A DNA stretch of 64,000 nucleotides from positions 62,001 to 126,000 of the forward strand of contig NZ_AOLP01000011.1 in NCBI RefSeq assembly GCF_000337795.1. The letters are read 5' to 3'. This document shows positions 8,649 through 16,870 of this stretch, one piece after another. The notes under the pieces are model-generated. The model made no database searches. It worked only from the letters and a program-made list of their open reading frames with translations, and was not told the DNA's origin. This DNA is from Haloferax denitrificans ATCC 35960 (lineage in GTDB: Archaea; Halobacteriota; Halobacteria; Halobacteriales; Haloferacaceae). Every line of letters begins with the position of its first letter. The first letter of the stretch is position 1. Made by a program: the position numbers and the translations under genes.

Positions 8649-8795
8649 TCACATGTGTTCTTCTTCCAGTACCCAGCCGAGCGCCCGCTTGTAGTGCGTC
8701 ATGAGCTTTCTGACGCCCTCGTGTCGCATCTCCTCGGAGTCGAGTTCGTCTCTCAGGAACTCGTACTGCTCTCGGACCTCGGATTCGCTTCGCAT
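8649..8795 (-). CDS. Small conserved-type haloarchaeal protein (48 aa)
   Basis: This short ORF encodes a very acidic, mostly helical 48-residue protein (MRSESEVREQYEFLRDELDS at the N-terminus) with a central MRHEGVRKLMTHYKRALGWV segment. The composition is typical of haloarchaeal coding DNA, unlike the overlapping frames, and such mini-proteins are common in these genomes. I see no metal-binding or DNA-binding motif. It is divergent from the zinc-ribbon gene at 8921. Function is unknown. Confidence 0.55.
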   Translation of the reverse strand: MRSESEVREQYEFLRDELDSEEMRHEGVRKLMTHYKRALGWVLEEEHM

Positions 8796-8920
8796 GCCTC
8801 GATGGTGGGTCGCCGGACGTATGTAGCCCGGCGGTCGCCTCGGGGGCACCGCTCGCTCCGGCGTCGGGCCTGCCGCTCCGGGTCGCCGTGCTTTTGCGCC
8901 GTCGGGACGAACCGCACCGC

Positions 8921-9631
8921 ATGGAGATACGCGGCGAGCGCGAGTGCAAGGAGTGCGACCACCGATGGTCGTACTACGAGACGGGAAGCGTGTCGTGCCC
9001 GCAGTGCGGGAGCCTCCGGAGCGTCGGCGTCGGCGACAGGGAGCGCCACACCGCCACACAGACCGACCTCGACCTCTCGGCGCACCGCGCCGCCGTCGGC
9101 GACGGGTCGATTCGGGACGCCGCGCCGGCGTTGAAATCCGACCTCCGCGACTACGTCCGGCAGACGGGCTACATCCGCGGGGGCGAACTGCTCCCGCTCG
9201 GTGACACCCCGCTCGCGGCCCACGAACTCCTCCACGCGGTCGACGTGGTCGCCCGGTCGAACCGCCCCACCGACGACGAACAGCTCTACGTCATCACCCT
9301 GCTCCGCCGCGCCGACGAGGGAGAGCGCCCCGCCCCCGACGCCGTCCCGGACTCGATGGTCGACGCCCGCGGCCTCGCCTACGCCGAGGCCATCGACGCC
9401 TACTGCCGCGACCTCTCGACGTGGCTCGACGACAACCCGAACCCCGAGGGCAGGACGACGCTCGAAACCCTCTCGAACCACCGCAAGCGCGTCGAGGCGC
9501 TCGACGGAGCCGTCTCGCTTGCGGAGTCCGAGGCGCTCGTCGAGGCCGCCCGCGAGCTACACACCGCGGTCGTCGACGACGACCTCGACGCGCTCGCGTC
9601 GGCCCGCGACACGCTCGCGGCGCTGTTCTGA
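8921..9631 (+). CDS. Zinc-ribbon protein with helical domain, unknown function
   Basis: The 236-residue product starts with a zinc ribbon of the type CKEC...CPQC (residues 9-33: RECKECDHRWSYYETG then VSCPQCGSLRS). The rest is acidic and rich in alanine, leucine and arginine, likely all helical, and includes a repeated A-R-E-L/A-R-D-T-L pattern near the C-terminus. The ribbon suggests metal, nucleic-acid or protein binding. The rest matches no family I can name. The ATG at 8921 places the ribbon at the extreme N-terminus. The next gene (9691) follows in the same direction after 59 nt. Confidence 0.75.
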   Translation: MEIRGERECKECDHRWSYYETGSVSCPQCGSLRSVGVGDRERHTATQTDLDLSAHRAAVGDGSIRDAAPALKSDLRDYVRQTGYIRGGELLPLGDTPLAAHELLHAVDVVARSNRPTDDEQLYVITLLRRADEGERPAPDAVPDSMVDARGLAYAEAIDAYCRDLSTWLDDNPNPEGRTTLETLSNHRKRVEALDGAVSLAESEALVEAARELHTAVVDDDLDALASARDTLAALF

Positions 9632-9690
9632 GGCCGCCCGACCACCGCGCTCACCGAACGTTTTTGCCTCGCGGCGACCCTTCGCCGACG

Positions 9691-9924
9691 ATGACTGCCG
9701 GATTCGACGTCCACGAGGTGCGCCACCGGGTGAAACTGCTCCGCGACGACGGCGACACGATGCTCGTCGAGAACCGCGACGGCGTGGCCTGTCCGGCCTG
9801 CGGCGACGACTTCTCGCAACTGCTCATCTCCGACCGGGACGCGCACAGCTTCGACGTGGACGCCGGCACTCGATTCTGCGTCCGGCGGGACGGCGACCGA
9901 CTGCTCGTGGCGACTCACGAGTGA
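9691..9924 (+). CDS. Small zinc-finger-like haloarchaeal protein
   Basis: A 77-residue acidic protein whose centre has a CPACGDDF knuckle (C34/C37) and a later cysteine in TRFCVRRDGD. The opening FDVHEVRHRVKLLRDDGDT and the ending DRLLVATHE look like a family of short haloarchaeal proteins sometimes annotated as flagella-cluster proteins. That assignment is from memory and tentative. Only three cysteines are seen, so a full zinc site would need a histidine (H52 or H76) or a second subunit. It follows the zinc-ribbon gene and is convergent with the Nudix gene. Confidence 0.65.
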   Translation: MTAGFDVHEVRHRVKLLRDDGDTMLVENRDGVACPACGDDFSQLLISDRDAHSFDVDAGTRFCVRRDGDRLLVATHE

Positions 9925-9961
9925 GAAACGAGTGAGAAAAGCGGGTCGGACGCGCGGCCGG

Positions 9962-10474
9962 TCAGCGCCCGCGGAGGAACCGAATCAGCCCGCTGTCGAG
10001 CGTGTCCGCGGGGAGCGTCTCGAACCACGACACGTCGGCGATGGCCTCGTCTTCGAGGCCGGGGTCGTCGGTGAGGTCGCCGTCGACGGCCGTGTCGTAG
10101 ATGGCGAAGTGGAACGTCGCGTGGTCGTCGCCGTGTGTGAACGTCTGTTCTGTGACGACCAGCGGTGACCCGACAGTCGCGTCGAGTCCAGTCTCTTCTC
10201 GCATCTCTCGGACAAGCGCCTCGGTCTTCGACTCACCGGCTTCGACCCCGCCACCGGGCAGGACCCACTTGCCGTCCTGGCGGACGAGGAGCACCGCCCC
10301 GTCCCGTTCGCAGAGGCCCGCGACGCCCCAGTCGAGGCCGTTGCGAATGCGGGACGCGAGACGGTCGAACGTCTCGCTGTCGAGGTCACGGCGGTTTCGA
10401 CGCCGGACGACGCCGTCGTCGTCGACGGTCCACTCGCCGTCGATGCCCGGCGGTGCACCCATCTGTCTCTCCAT
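9962..10474 (-). CDS. Nudix hydrolase
   Basis: The 170-residue protein contains a Nudix box beginning GGGVEAGES and ending REMREETGL (G-x5-E-x7-R-E-x-x-E-E-x-G), which binds Mg2+ and cleaves nucleoside-diphosphate-linked substrates. The N-terminal 45 residues are an extra segment before the core beta strand GVAGLCERDGAVLLVRQ. The C-terminal half (ISWFETL-type strand as VSWFETLPADTL) is a usual Nudix ending. Its start is 5 nt past the folD stop in the same direction, so it probably shares a transcript with folD. The substrate is not predictable. Confidence 0.92.
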   Translation of the reverse strand: MERQMGAPPGIDGEWTVDDDGVVRRRNRRDLDSETFDRLASRIRNGLDWGVAGLCERDGAVLLVRQDGKWVLPGGGVEAGESKTEALVREMREETGLDATVGSPLVVTEQTFTHGDDHATFHFAIYDTAVDGDLTDDPGLEDEAIADVSWFETLPADTLDSGLIRFLRGR

Positions 10475-10479
10475 CCGAT

Positions 10480-11373
10480 TCAGGGAAGGTCCACGTCGAC
10501 GCCCTCGGCCTCGGCGGCGGCCTTCACGGTGTTCCAGAGGAGCATCGCGCGGGTCATCGGACCGACGCCGCCGGGGACGGGCGTGATGGCGCTGGCCTTC
10601 TCCTTCGCGGAGTCGAACTCCACGTCGCCGACGAGTTCGTAGCCCTTCTCGTTGTCAGCGTCGACGCGGTTGACGCCCACGTCGATGACGACGACGCCCT
10701 CCGAGAGCATGTCGCCGGTGACGAGTTCGGGAACGCCCGCCGCGGCGACGACGATGTCGGCCTCGCGGGTCTTCGCGGCGAGGTCGTCGGTGCGGGAGTG
10801 GCAGACCGTGACCGTGGCGTTGCCGCCCTCGGCCTTCTGGATGAGCAGGTTCGCCATCGGCTTGCCGACGATGTCCGAGCGGCCGACGACGACCACGTCC
10901 GCGCCCTCGGTCTCCACGTCGGCGGCGGCGAGGAGCTTCTGGACGCCGTGGGGCGTACAGGGCTTGAAGCGGGCGTCGCCGGCGACGAGGCGGCCCACGT
11001 TCTCGGGGTGGAAGCCGTCGACGTCCTTGGCGGGGTCGATGCGGCGGAGGACCGTCCGGTCGTCGACGTGGTCGGGGACGGGCATCTGGACGAGGATGCC
11101 GTGGACCTCGTCGTCGTCGTTGAGGTCGTCGACGAGCGAGTACAGCTCGTCGGCGGGCGTCTCGGGGTCGAGCTCGTAGTCGAACGCCTCGATGCCGACC
11201 TCCTCGCAGTCGCGCTGTTTCATCGAGACGTACGTCTCGCTGGCGGGGTCGTCGCTCATCAGGACGGTCGCGAGGCCCGGCTTCACGCCCGCCTCGTCGA
11301 GGGCGTCGATGGCGTCGGCCAGCCCGTCTCGAATCTCCTCGGCGACGGCGTTGCCGTCGATGATGGTCGTCAT
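10480..11373 (-). CDS. folD: Bifunctional methylenetetrahydrofolate dehydrogenase / methenyltetrahydrofolate cyclohydrolase
   Basis: FolD oxidises 5,10-methylene-THF with NADP+ and hydrolyses the product to 10-formyl-THF. The 297-residue protein has the catalytic YVSMKQRDCEEVGI segment (Tyr and Lys about 49-53), the substrate loop GILVQMPVPDHVD, the PCTPHGV segment and the Rossmann signature VVVGRSDIVGKPMANLL. The ending PVPGGVGPMTRAML is the family C-terminal motif. It lies upstream of the Nudix gene and is near glyA, the other one-carbon enzyme in the window. The length is normal for the family. Confidence 0.96.
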   Translation of the reverse strand: MTTIIDGNAVAEEIRDGLADAIDALDEAGVKPGLATVLMSDDPASETYVSMKQRDCEEVGIEAFDYELDPETPADELYSLVDDLNDDDEVHGILVQMPVPDHVDDRTVLRRIDPAKDVDGFHPENVGRLVAGDARFKPCTPHGVQKLLAAADVETEGADVVVVGRSDIVGKPMANLLIQKAEGGNATVTVCHSRTDDLAAKTREADIVVAAAGVPELVTGDMLSEGVVVIDVGVNRVDADNEKGYELVGDVEFDSAKEKASAITPVPGGVGPMTRAMLLWNTVKAAAEAEGVDVDLP

Positions 11374-11472
11374 TGTCTCAGACAGCGCGCCCCGACCATT
11401 TCAAAGATTCGGATTCGTGCGTATTCTCGGCCGTGAAATGCCAAAAATATACACGTCTGTGGCTATCGGCGG

Positions 11473-12042
11473 TCACCCGAACAGCAGGTTCACGGCGGCC
11501 ACCGCGACGCCCGCCAGCGCCATCCGCAGGCCGGCGACGTACCACCGCTGGTCCGATATCGACCCCATGTACGCGCCGAACGCAAAGAGGATGGCCGTCC
11601 CGAGGGCGACCGAGGCGAGCGTCGCCCACGTCATCGACAGGAGGGTGCCGACCGCGAGAAACGGGAGGAGCGGGACGACGATGCCGACGAGCGGACCGAG
11701 CCCGCTGGCGACCGCGTTGATTCCCCGCGCGGCGACCTTGTCGCGTTCGACCGCGGTCCCGTCGAGGTCGGTCAGCATGGCCTCTTCGATGCGGCCCAGT
11801 TCGGCCCGCTTCTCGGCGCGCTCTATCTCCCAGACGCTCCAGACGCCGGAGGTGGTCAGCCCCACCGCCGCGCCGACGCCGATTTCGACGACCGTCACCC
11901 CGTCGGTGACGCCGGTGAGGTACGCGCCGATGACGAGACCGATGCAGGTCAGCGCGCCGTCGAAGCCGTTCGAGACGAAGTACCGACGGGAGATGGCGCG
12001 GACGCGGTCGTCGCGCAGGAGCGAGGCGAGCCGAGCCGACAT
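11473..12042 (-). CDS. VIT1/CCC1-like membrane transporter
   Basis: This 189-residue protein has five hydrophobic helices. The N-terminal segment RRYFVSNGFDGALTCIGLVI resembles the start of the CCC1/VIT1 iron-manganese transporter family (V-x-x-x-x-D-G and T-x-x-G patterns). A charged loop with EIERAEKRAELGRIEEAML separates helices 2 and 3, as in that family's metal-binding domain. Its ATG overlaps the stop of the upstream DUF211 gene by one base (TGATG), so the two are translationally coupled. Fe2+ or Mn2+ transport is inference from the family. Confidence 0.75.
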   Translation of the reverse strand: MSARLASLLRDDRVRAISRRYFVSNGFDGALTCIGLVIGAYLTGVTDGVTVVEIGVGAAVGLTTSGVWSVWEIERAEKRAELGRIEEAMLTDLDGTAVERDKVAARGINAVASGLGPLVGIVVPLLPFLAVGTLLSMTWATLASVALGTAILFAFGAYMGSISDQRWYVAGLRMALAGVAVAAVNLLFG

Positions 12043-12341
12043 CACGACGGCGACGGGTCCTGCGGTTGAGTTCGGTACTCCACCAGCGTCTCGCCCGCGA
12101 CGACCTCGTCGACCGAGTGGACCGTCCCGCCGAGGTCGCGGACGCGACGTTCGACCTCGTCGGCGTCGACGGCCTCGCCTTCCACGACGAGCCTGAGGTT
12201 CTGCACCTCGCGGTCGGTTTCGAGGAGCGTCGCGTTCACGCCGGCGACGCCGGGCGCATCGGCGACTTCGCGGGCGACCTCTACCGTCGAGGGGCTGTGC
12301 GGTTTCAACACGTCGAGAACGAGCCGGCGAATCGGAGCCAT
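12042..12341 (-). CDS. DUF211 domain protein
   Basis: The 99-residue acidic protein begins MAPIRRLVLDVLKPHSPS, the exact type of opening of the DUF211 family. It then shows a ferredoxin-like alternation of beta and alpha segments (VAGVNATLLETDREVQNLRL). Members are small archaeal cytosolic proteins that assemble into ring oligomers; some were proposed to bind metals. The gene precedes and overlaps the CCC1-like gene, which suggests a joint role in metal handling, but this is only context. Confidence 0.88.
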   Translation of the reverse strand: MAPIRRLVLDVLKPHSPSTVEVAREVADAPGVAGVNATLLETDREVQNLRLVVEGEAVDADEVERRVRDLGGTVHSVDEVVAGETLVEYRTQPQDPSPS

Positions 12342-12453
12342 GTCGGACGGCGATACGGCGGCGCGGGTAATAGTGTTACTCGGCAGAGGGGTTTGAAAAA
12401 CCGAACGCGCCGGGCCGCCGAACCGCGGCGGTCGCCCGCGGGCGTCGCTTACT

Positions 12454-13701
12454 CTACTCGTACAGCGGGTTGGCGTCGCAGAGCTCCTGCACGCGCTCGG
12501 AGACCTCCGCGAGCACGTCGTCGTCCTCGGGGGCGTCGACGACCTTCACGATGAGTTCGCCCACTTCGCGGATTTCGTCTTCGTCGAAGCCGCGGGTGGT
12601 GAGCCCGGGCGTGCCGGCGCGGATGCCGCTGGGGTTGAACGCCGACCGCGTCTCGCCGGGGACGGTGTTCGCGTTGAGGACGATGCCCGTCGATTCGAGC
12701 GCCTCCTCGGCGGTGCCGCCGGTGAGGTCGGGGTGCGAGTCGCGGAGGTCGACGAGCACGAGGTGCGTGTCGGTGCCGCCGGAGACGACGCTGAGACCGT
12801 GGTCTTCGAACGTCTCGGCGAGGGCCTTCGCGTTGTCGACGACCTGCTGGGCGTACTCCTCGAACTCGGGTTCGAGCGCCTCTTTGAAGCCGACCGCCTT
12901 GCCGGCGATGTTGTGCATGAGGGGGCCGCCCTGCGCGCCGGGGAAGACGGCGCTGTCGATGTCGGAGGCGTACTCCTCGTCGCACATGATGATGCCGCCG
13001 CGACCGGCGCGGATGGTCTTGTGGGTCGAGCCGGTGACGAAGTCGGCGACGCCGACCGGCGAGGGGTGGACGCCGGCGGCGACGAGGCCCGTGATGTGGG
13101 CGATGTCGGCGAGATGAAGCGCGTCCACGTCGTCGGCGACCTCCTGAATCGTCTCCCACTCGACGGCCCGCGGGTACGCGGAGTAGCCGGAGACGATGAT
13201 GTCCGGCTCGAAGTCCGCGGCCTTCTCGGCGAGCTGGTCGTAGTCGATGTAGCCGGTTTCGGCGTCGACCTCGTACTGCTCGACGTCGTAGAGCTTGCCC
13301 GTGAAGTTCGCGGGGTGACCGTGGCTCAGGTGGCCGCCGTGGGTCAGGTCCAGCGAGAGAATCTTGTCGCCGGGGTCGAGCATGGCGAGGTAGACGCCCA
13401 TGTTGGCCTGCGTGCCGGAGTGGGGCTGGACGTTGACGTGTTCCGCGCCCCAGAGTTCCTTCGCGCGCTCGACGGCGAGGTTCTCCACGTCGTCGGCGTA
13501 CTCACAGCCAGCGTAGTAGCGCTTGCCGGGGTAGCCCTCGGCGTACTTGTTCGTCAGCGCGCTCCCCTGTGCTTCGAGGACCGCTTCGCTGACGTGGTTC
13601 TCCGAGGCGATCATCGCGAGCGTGTCGCGCTGGCGTTCGACCTCGCCGTCGAGGGCGTCTGCCACGGCGGGGTCGACGTCGCGGACGTGGCTGTAGTCCA
13701 T
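12454..13701 (-). CDS. glyA: Serine hydroxymethyltransferase
   Basis: GlyA interconverts serine and glycine while charging tetrahydrofolate with a one-carbon unit. The 415-residue protein has the N-terminal ASENHVSEAVLEAQGS and YAEGYPGKRYYAGCE segments, SGTQANMGVY, the DIAHITGLVAAGVHPSP strand and the PLP lysine in the phrase GSTHKTIRAGRGG. The C-terminal domain has FNPSGIRAGTPGLTTRG. I chose the ATG at 13701, not the TTG at 13719. A TATA-like box at 13726-13732 then sits about 27 nt upstream, fitting a leaderless transcript. It is divergent from the TbsP-like regulator gene. Confidence 0.97.
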   Translation of the reverse strand: MDYSHVRDVDPAVADALDGEVERQRDTLAMIASENHVSEAVLEAQGSALTNKYAEGYPGKRYYAGCEYADDVENLAVERAKELWGAEHVNVQPHSGTQANMGVYLAMLDPGDKILSLDLTHGGHLSHGHPANFTGKLYDVEQYEVDAETGYIDYDQLAEKAADFEPDIIVSGYSAYPRAVEWETIQEVADDVDALHLADIAHITGLVAAGVHPSPVGVADFVTGSTHKTIRAGRGGIIMCDEEYASDIDSAVFPGAQGGPLMHNIAGKAVGFKEALEPEFEEYAQQVVDNAKALAETFEDHGLSVVSGGTDTHLVLVDLRDSHPDLTGGTAEEALESTGIVLNANTVPGETRSAFNPSGIRAGTPGLTTRGFDEDEIREVGELIVKVVDAPEDDDVLAEVSERVQELCDANPLYE

Positions 13702-13725
13702 ACGTAGTATCCGGGCCAATTACGG

Positions 13726-13732
13726 CATAAAT
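13726..13732 (-). promoter_or_regulatory. TATA box of glyA
   Basis: ATTTATG on the minus strand sits 25-31 nt before the chosen glyA ATG. This is the distance expected for a haloarchaeal leaderless transcript and supports the start choice. Confidence 0.6.
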
Positions 13733-14032
13733 GTGTCCCATTTGGCTACGCCTGCCGGTGTTGTGTTACACACTCGTGTATATTCTGTGGCGTGCTACCG
13801 TGAACAGATACACGAACGCGTGATGCCACCCGTCGCGGACGTGTCTCCGACCCGAGTCGACCGCTCGGGGCGACTCTCGCGGGCGACGACTCCTTCCCGA
13901 CCGAGTCAGCCGGTTCGAATTCGATTTTCCCACTCTCTCCTTGGAGTAAAATTTCTGAAACGTGTCGCTCAATTCGCTCGGTACAGCGTTGGTACAACTC
14001 GATTTCGAATACGTTCTGCCGGTCGTCTTGCG

Positions 14033-14050
14033 TTAATATTAAATATATTA
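14033..14050 (+). promoter_or_regulatory. TATA region of the tbsP-like gene
   Basis: An 18-bp run of only A and T (TTAATATTAAATATATTA) lies 18-35 nt before the ATG at 14068. It is the most AT-rich short run in its neighbourhood and sits at core-promoter distance. The glyA-tbsP divergent interval of about 370 bp contains no gene. Confidence 0.65.
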
Positions 14051-14067
14051 CTGGCGATATTCAAGCT

Positions 14068-14895
14068 ATGGCTATTCGTTCTAATCTACTCGCTGAGGGG
14101 GTAGAAGACATCATCCAGTCCGTCCTCTCCTCGTCGGAAGACGAGGTGCTGGTCGCGAATCCGACCGCCGAAGTCATCGAGGGGCTCGTCGCCGTGGCGA
14201 CCGACGTCGACGACGACCTCCCGGAAATCCGTCTCGTCGCCGACGAGGGCATCCTGAAAGACGTCCTCGACGACTTCATCGTCGCCTCCAACGCCGCGAA
14301 CCTCGTCGCCGACGGCGCGCTCTCGATGCGGACCGCCGCCGACGAAGTCGAGAACACGCTGTTCGTCACGCCGAACTCGGTCGTCGCGCTCGTCGCCGCC
14401 GGGGGCAAGGTCGCCGGTCTCGTCACCGACGACGAGGCGTTCGTCGAGACGGCGTTCGAGGCCCACCAGACCCACTGGGAGAACGCCCCCGAGTTCAAGC
14501 TCCGGACCCCGCCGCTGTCGCGCGTCCGCGAGACGCTCGGCGAGGACATCGGCGAGGAGACGCTCGCCGACTTCGACGCCGTGCTCGCCTCGCTGTCGTC
14601 GGCTCGCGGCGACGGCGACGGCCTCGACGAGGTGACCATCTCGCTTCTCGTCGCCGCCCGCAACGAGGTCCTCCTCTACGACATCTCGAAGTGGGGCGAG
14701 GACGTGGGCATCGCCAGCAAGGCGACGTTCTCCCGGACGAAGACGAAGCTCGAAGAACTCGGCCTCATCGACACCGAGAAGGTCCCCATCGACGTCGGCC
14801 GGCCGCGGCTCCGCCTGAAGCTCGGCGCGGACGAACTCGTCGCCGCCAGCGCGGACGAACTGGCCGACGAGGCCCAGAAACTGCTCGACGCGTAG
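14068..14895 (+). CDS. tbsP: TbsP-like transcriptional regulator (DUF5821 type)
   Basis: The 275-residue acidic protein has an N-terminal Rossmann-like domain beginning MAIRSNLLAEGVEDIIQSVL, with repeated beta-alpha units (EIRLVADEGILKDVLDDF, NTLFVTPNSVVALVAAGGK). A C-terminal winged helix follows at about 195-265 (VGIASKATFSRTKTKLEELG). I recognise this as the haloarchaeal TbsP/DUF5821 family. TbsP was described in Haloferax volcanii as a TrmB suppressor that acts with TrmB on gapII, a glyceraldehyde-3-phosphate dehydrogenase gene. The name is assigned from memory of that protein; the winged helix and domain order are visible. Confidence 0.75.
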   Translation: MAIRSNLLAEGVEDIIQSVLSSSEDEVLVANPTAEVIEGLVAVATDVDDDLPEIRLVADEGILKDVLDDFIVASNAANLVADGALSMRTAADEVENTLFVTPNSVVALVAAGGKVAGLVTDDEAFVETAFEAHQTHWENAPEFKLRTPPLSRVRETLGEDIGEETLADFDAVLASLSSARGDGDGLDEVTISLLVAARNEVLLYDISKWGEDVGIASKATFSRTKTKLEELGLIDTEKVPIDVGRPRLRLKLGADELVAASADELADEAQKLLDA

Positions 14896-14944
14896 CCGAC
14901 CGCGACCCCCTCGCTTTTTCCCGCCGCCGCTCCTCGTCGCGCGC

Positions 14945-16633
14945 ATGGATATCGGACTCGTCGGGAGCGGTCCCGCCGCCGAGTCGATTCGCGCGGCGTG
15001 CGCCGACATCGACGCGACGGTCGCGGAGACGGCCCCCGACTCGCTCGGTTCGTTCGACCTCGGCTTCGTCGTCGCCGCGGCCGGAAGCGACGCCTTCGAC
15101 GCGGCCGACGAAGCCGCCTCGCGCTGGCTCGCGGTCGAAATCGGCGGCGTCGGCGGTCACGCCGTGGCCGACCTCGACGCGGCCGTCTCGGCGTTCGACC
15201 CCGGGAGCGCCGACTTCGCGGACCTCCGGGCGCGGGTCGCGTCCACCACGGAGTCGAGCGGCCGTCCCGGGGGCGACCGCGCGGCCGTTCGACTCGCCGG
15301 CGCCATCGCCGGACGACGGGGCATCGCGCTCCTCGCGGGCGACGACGTGGCCGGGACCGTCGTCGAAGTCCCGGGTCCCGAGCGGTCGGTTCTCCCGACG
15401 CCGTCGCCGACGGAGCGAGACCGGACCCTCGACCGCGACTTCCGCGCCGTCGAGTTAGACGACGCGCTCGCGCGGGCCGAGTCGGCCGTCGACGACCGCG
15501 TCGGCATCGTCACGCAGGTCGGCGAGCGCGAGTCGTTCCCGCTCCCCTACTACGTCGCGCAGACGGCGGATACGACGGTGTACGCCGACGCTCGGGCGGC
15601 CGAACTCGCCGGCGGCGCGGCCGCCGGCTGGGACGAGGCCTACATGAAGGCGCTCGGCGAGGCGCTCGAACGCTACTCGGCGGGCGTCTACCGCACCAGC
15701 GAGTTCGCCGTCGCGCCCGCGGCGTCCCGGCCGGCCGCGGTGCCGCCGAGTCGCTTCGTCAGACCCGACTCGTTCCGCGACCCCGACCCCGAGGAGCCGA
15801 TTCAGTGGGTCGAAGGCGCGGACCTCGCCACCGGGGCGACCGTCTCGCTCCCGGCGGAGTTCGTCCACTACCCGCCGCCGTCGGAGCGGCACAAGCCGTC
15901 GATTACGACCGGCCTCGGCCTCGGCAACTCCGGGACCGAGGCGATTCTCTCGGGGCTGTACGAGGTCGTCGAGCGCGACGCGACGATGCTCGCGTGGTAC
16001 TCGACGTTCGACCCGCTCGGGCTGGACGTGACCGACGAGACGTTCGAGACGCTGGCGGCCCGCGCCCGTTCCGAGTCCTTGGAAGTGACTGCGCTCCTCG
16101 TGACGCAGGACGTGGACGTGCCGGTCGCGGCGGTGGCGGTCCACCGCGACGGCGAGTGGCCGAAGTTCGCGATGGGCTCCGGCGCGGACCTCGACGCGAA
16201 CCGCGCCGCTCGCTCCGCGCTGGCCGAGGCGCTCCAGAACTGGACCGAACTGCGCGCCATGGGACCGGAACAGGCCGCGACGCAGGGCGGCGCGATTGCG
16301 ACCTACGCCGACTTCCCGAAGCCCGCACGGACGTTCGTCTCGCCGGACGCGACCATCCCCGCGGACTCGGTCGGTCCCGACGAGGTCACCGAGGGCGCGG
16401 CCGAACTCGACGCGGTCGTCTCGGCGGTCGCCGACGCCGGTCTCGACGCCTACGCGGCGCGGACCACCCCGCGCGACGTGGAGCGCCTCGGCTTCGAGGC
16501 GGTCCGCGTGGTCGTGCCGGCGGCGCAACCGTTGTTTATCGGCGAGCCGTACTTCGCCGACCGAGCCGAGTCGGTGCCGCGGGACCTCGGCTTCGAACCG
16601 CGGCTGGACCGGGAGTTCCACCCGTTCCCGTAG
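14945..16633 (+). CDS. YcaO family enzyme with N-terminal Rossmann-like domain
   Basis: YcaO enzymes use ATP to activate peptide amide oxygens, forming azolines, thioamides or amidines. This 562-residue protein has a YcaO domain from about residue 205. It carries EAYMKALGEALERYSAG, then SGTEAILSGLYEVVERDA and ALAEALQNWTELRAMG, which hold the glutamates and glutamine that bind ATP-Mg in the family. It ends in FHPFP, recalling the proline-rich C-terminal tail of cyclodehydratases. The first 200 residues start with a nucleotide-binding-like strand-turn (MDIGLVGSGPAAESI) reminiscent of an E1-like partner domain. No precursor peptide or dehydrogenase gene is evident nearby. Confidence 0.85.
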   Translation: MDIGLVGSGPAAESIRAACADIDATVAETAPDSLGSFDLGFVVAAAGSDAFDAADEAASRWLAVEIGGVGGHAVADLDAAVSAFDPGSADFADLRARVASTTESSGRPGGDRAAVRLAGAIAGRRGIALLAGDDVAGTVVEVPGPERSVLPTPSPTERDRTLDRDFRAVELDDALARAESAVDDRVGIVTQVGERESFPLPYYVAQTADTTVYADARAAELAGGAAAGWDEAYMKALGEALERYSAGVYRTSEFAVAPAASRPAAVPPSRFVRPDSFRDPDPEEPIQWVEGADLATGATVSLPAEFVHYPPPSERHKPSITTGLGLGNSGTEAILSGLYEVVERDATMLAWYSTFDPLGLDVTDETFETLAARARSESLEVTALLVTQDVDVPVAAVAVHRDGEWPKFAMGSGADLDANRAARSALAEALQNWTELRAMGPEQAATQGGAIATYADFPKPARTFVSPDATIPADSVGPDEVTEGAAELDAVVSAVADAGLDAYAARTTPRDVERLGFEAVRVVVPAAQPLFIGEPYFADRAESVPRDLGFEPRLDREFHPFP

Positions 16634-16870
16634 CCGGCGAGTCTCGGGGTTGGTGGGGTTCGTGGCTGACAGCCGGCACGGGTGGCCGCGCGGCAGGCGG
16701 GCCGAGTCGAATCCGCGCGGCGGTGTGCCGGACACCCGCGAGCCGCCGCGCGGCCTGCGTCACAGAATAGCGGCGGTGGCCGCGGCTCGGTACTTGAAGC
16801 TTCGTCGGGAGAGAAGCGATACGCGGCAGAGTTGGAGACCGAGAGCGGGAAAACGGAGGAGACCGGCCGA

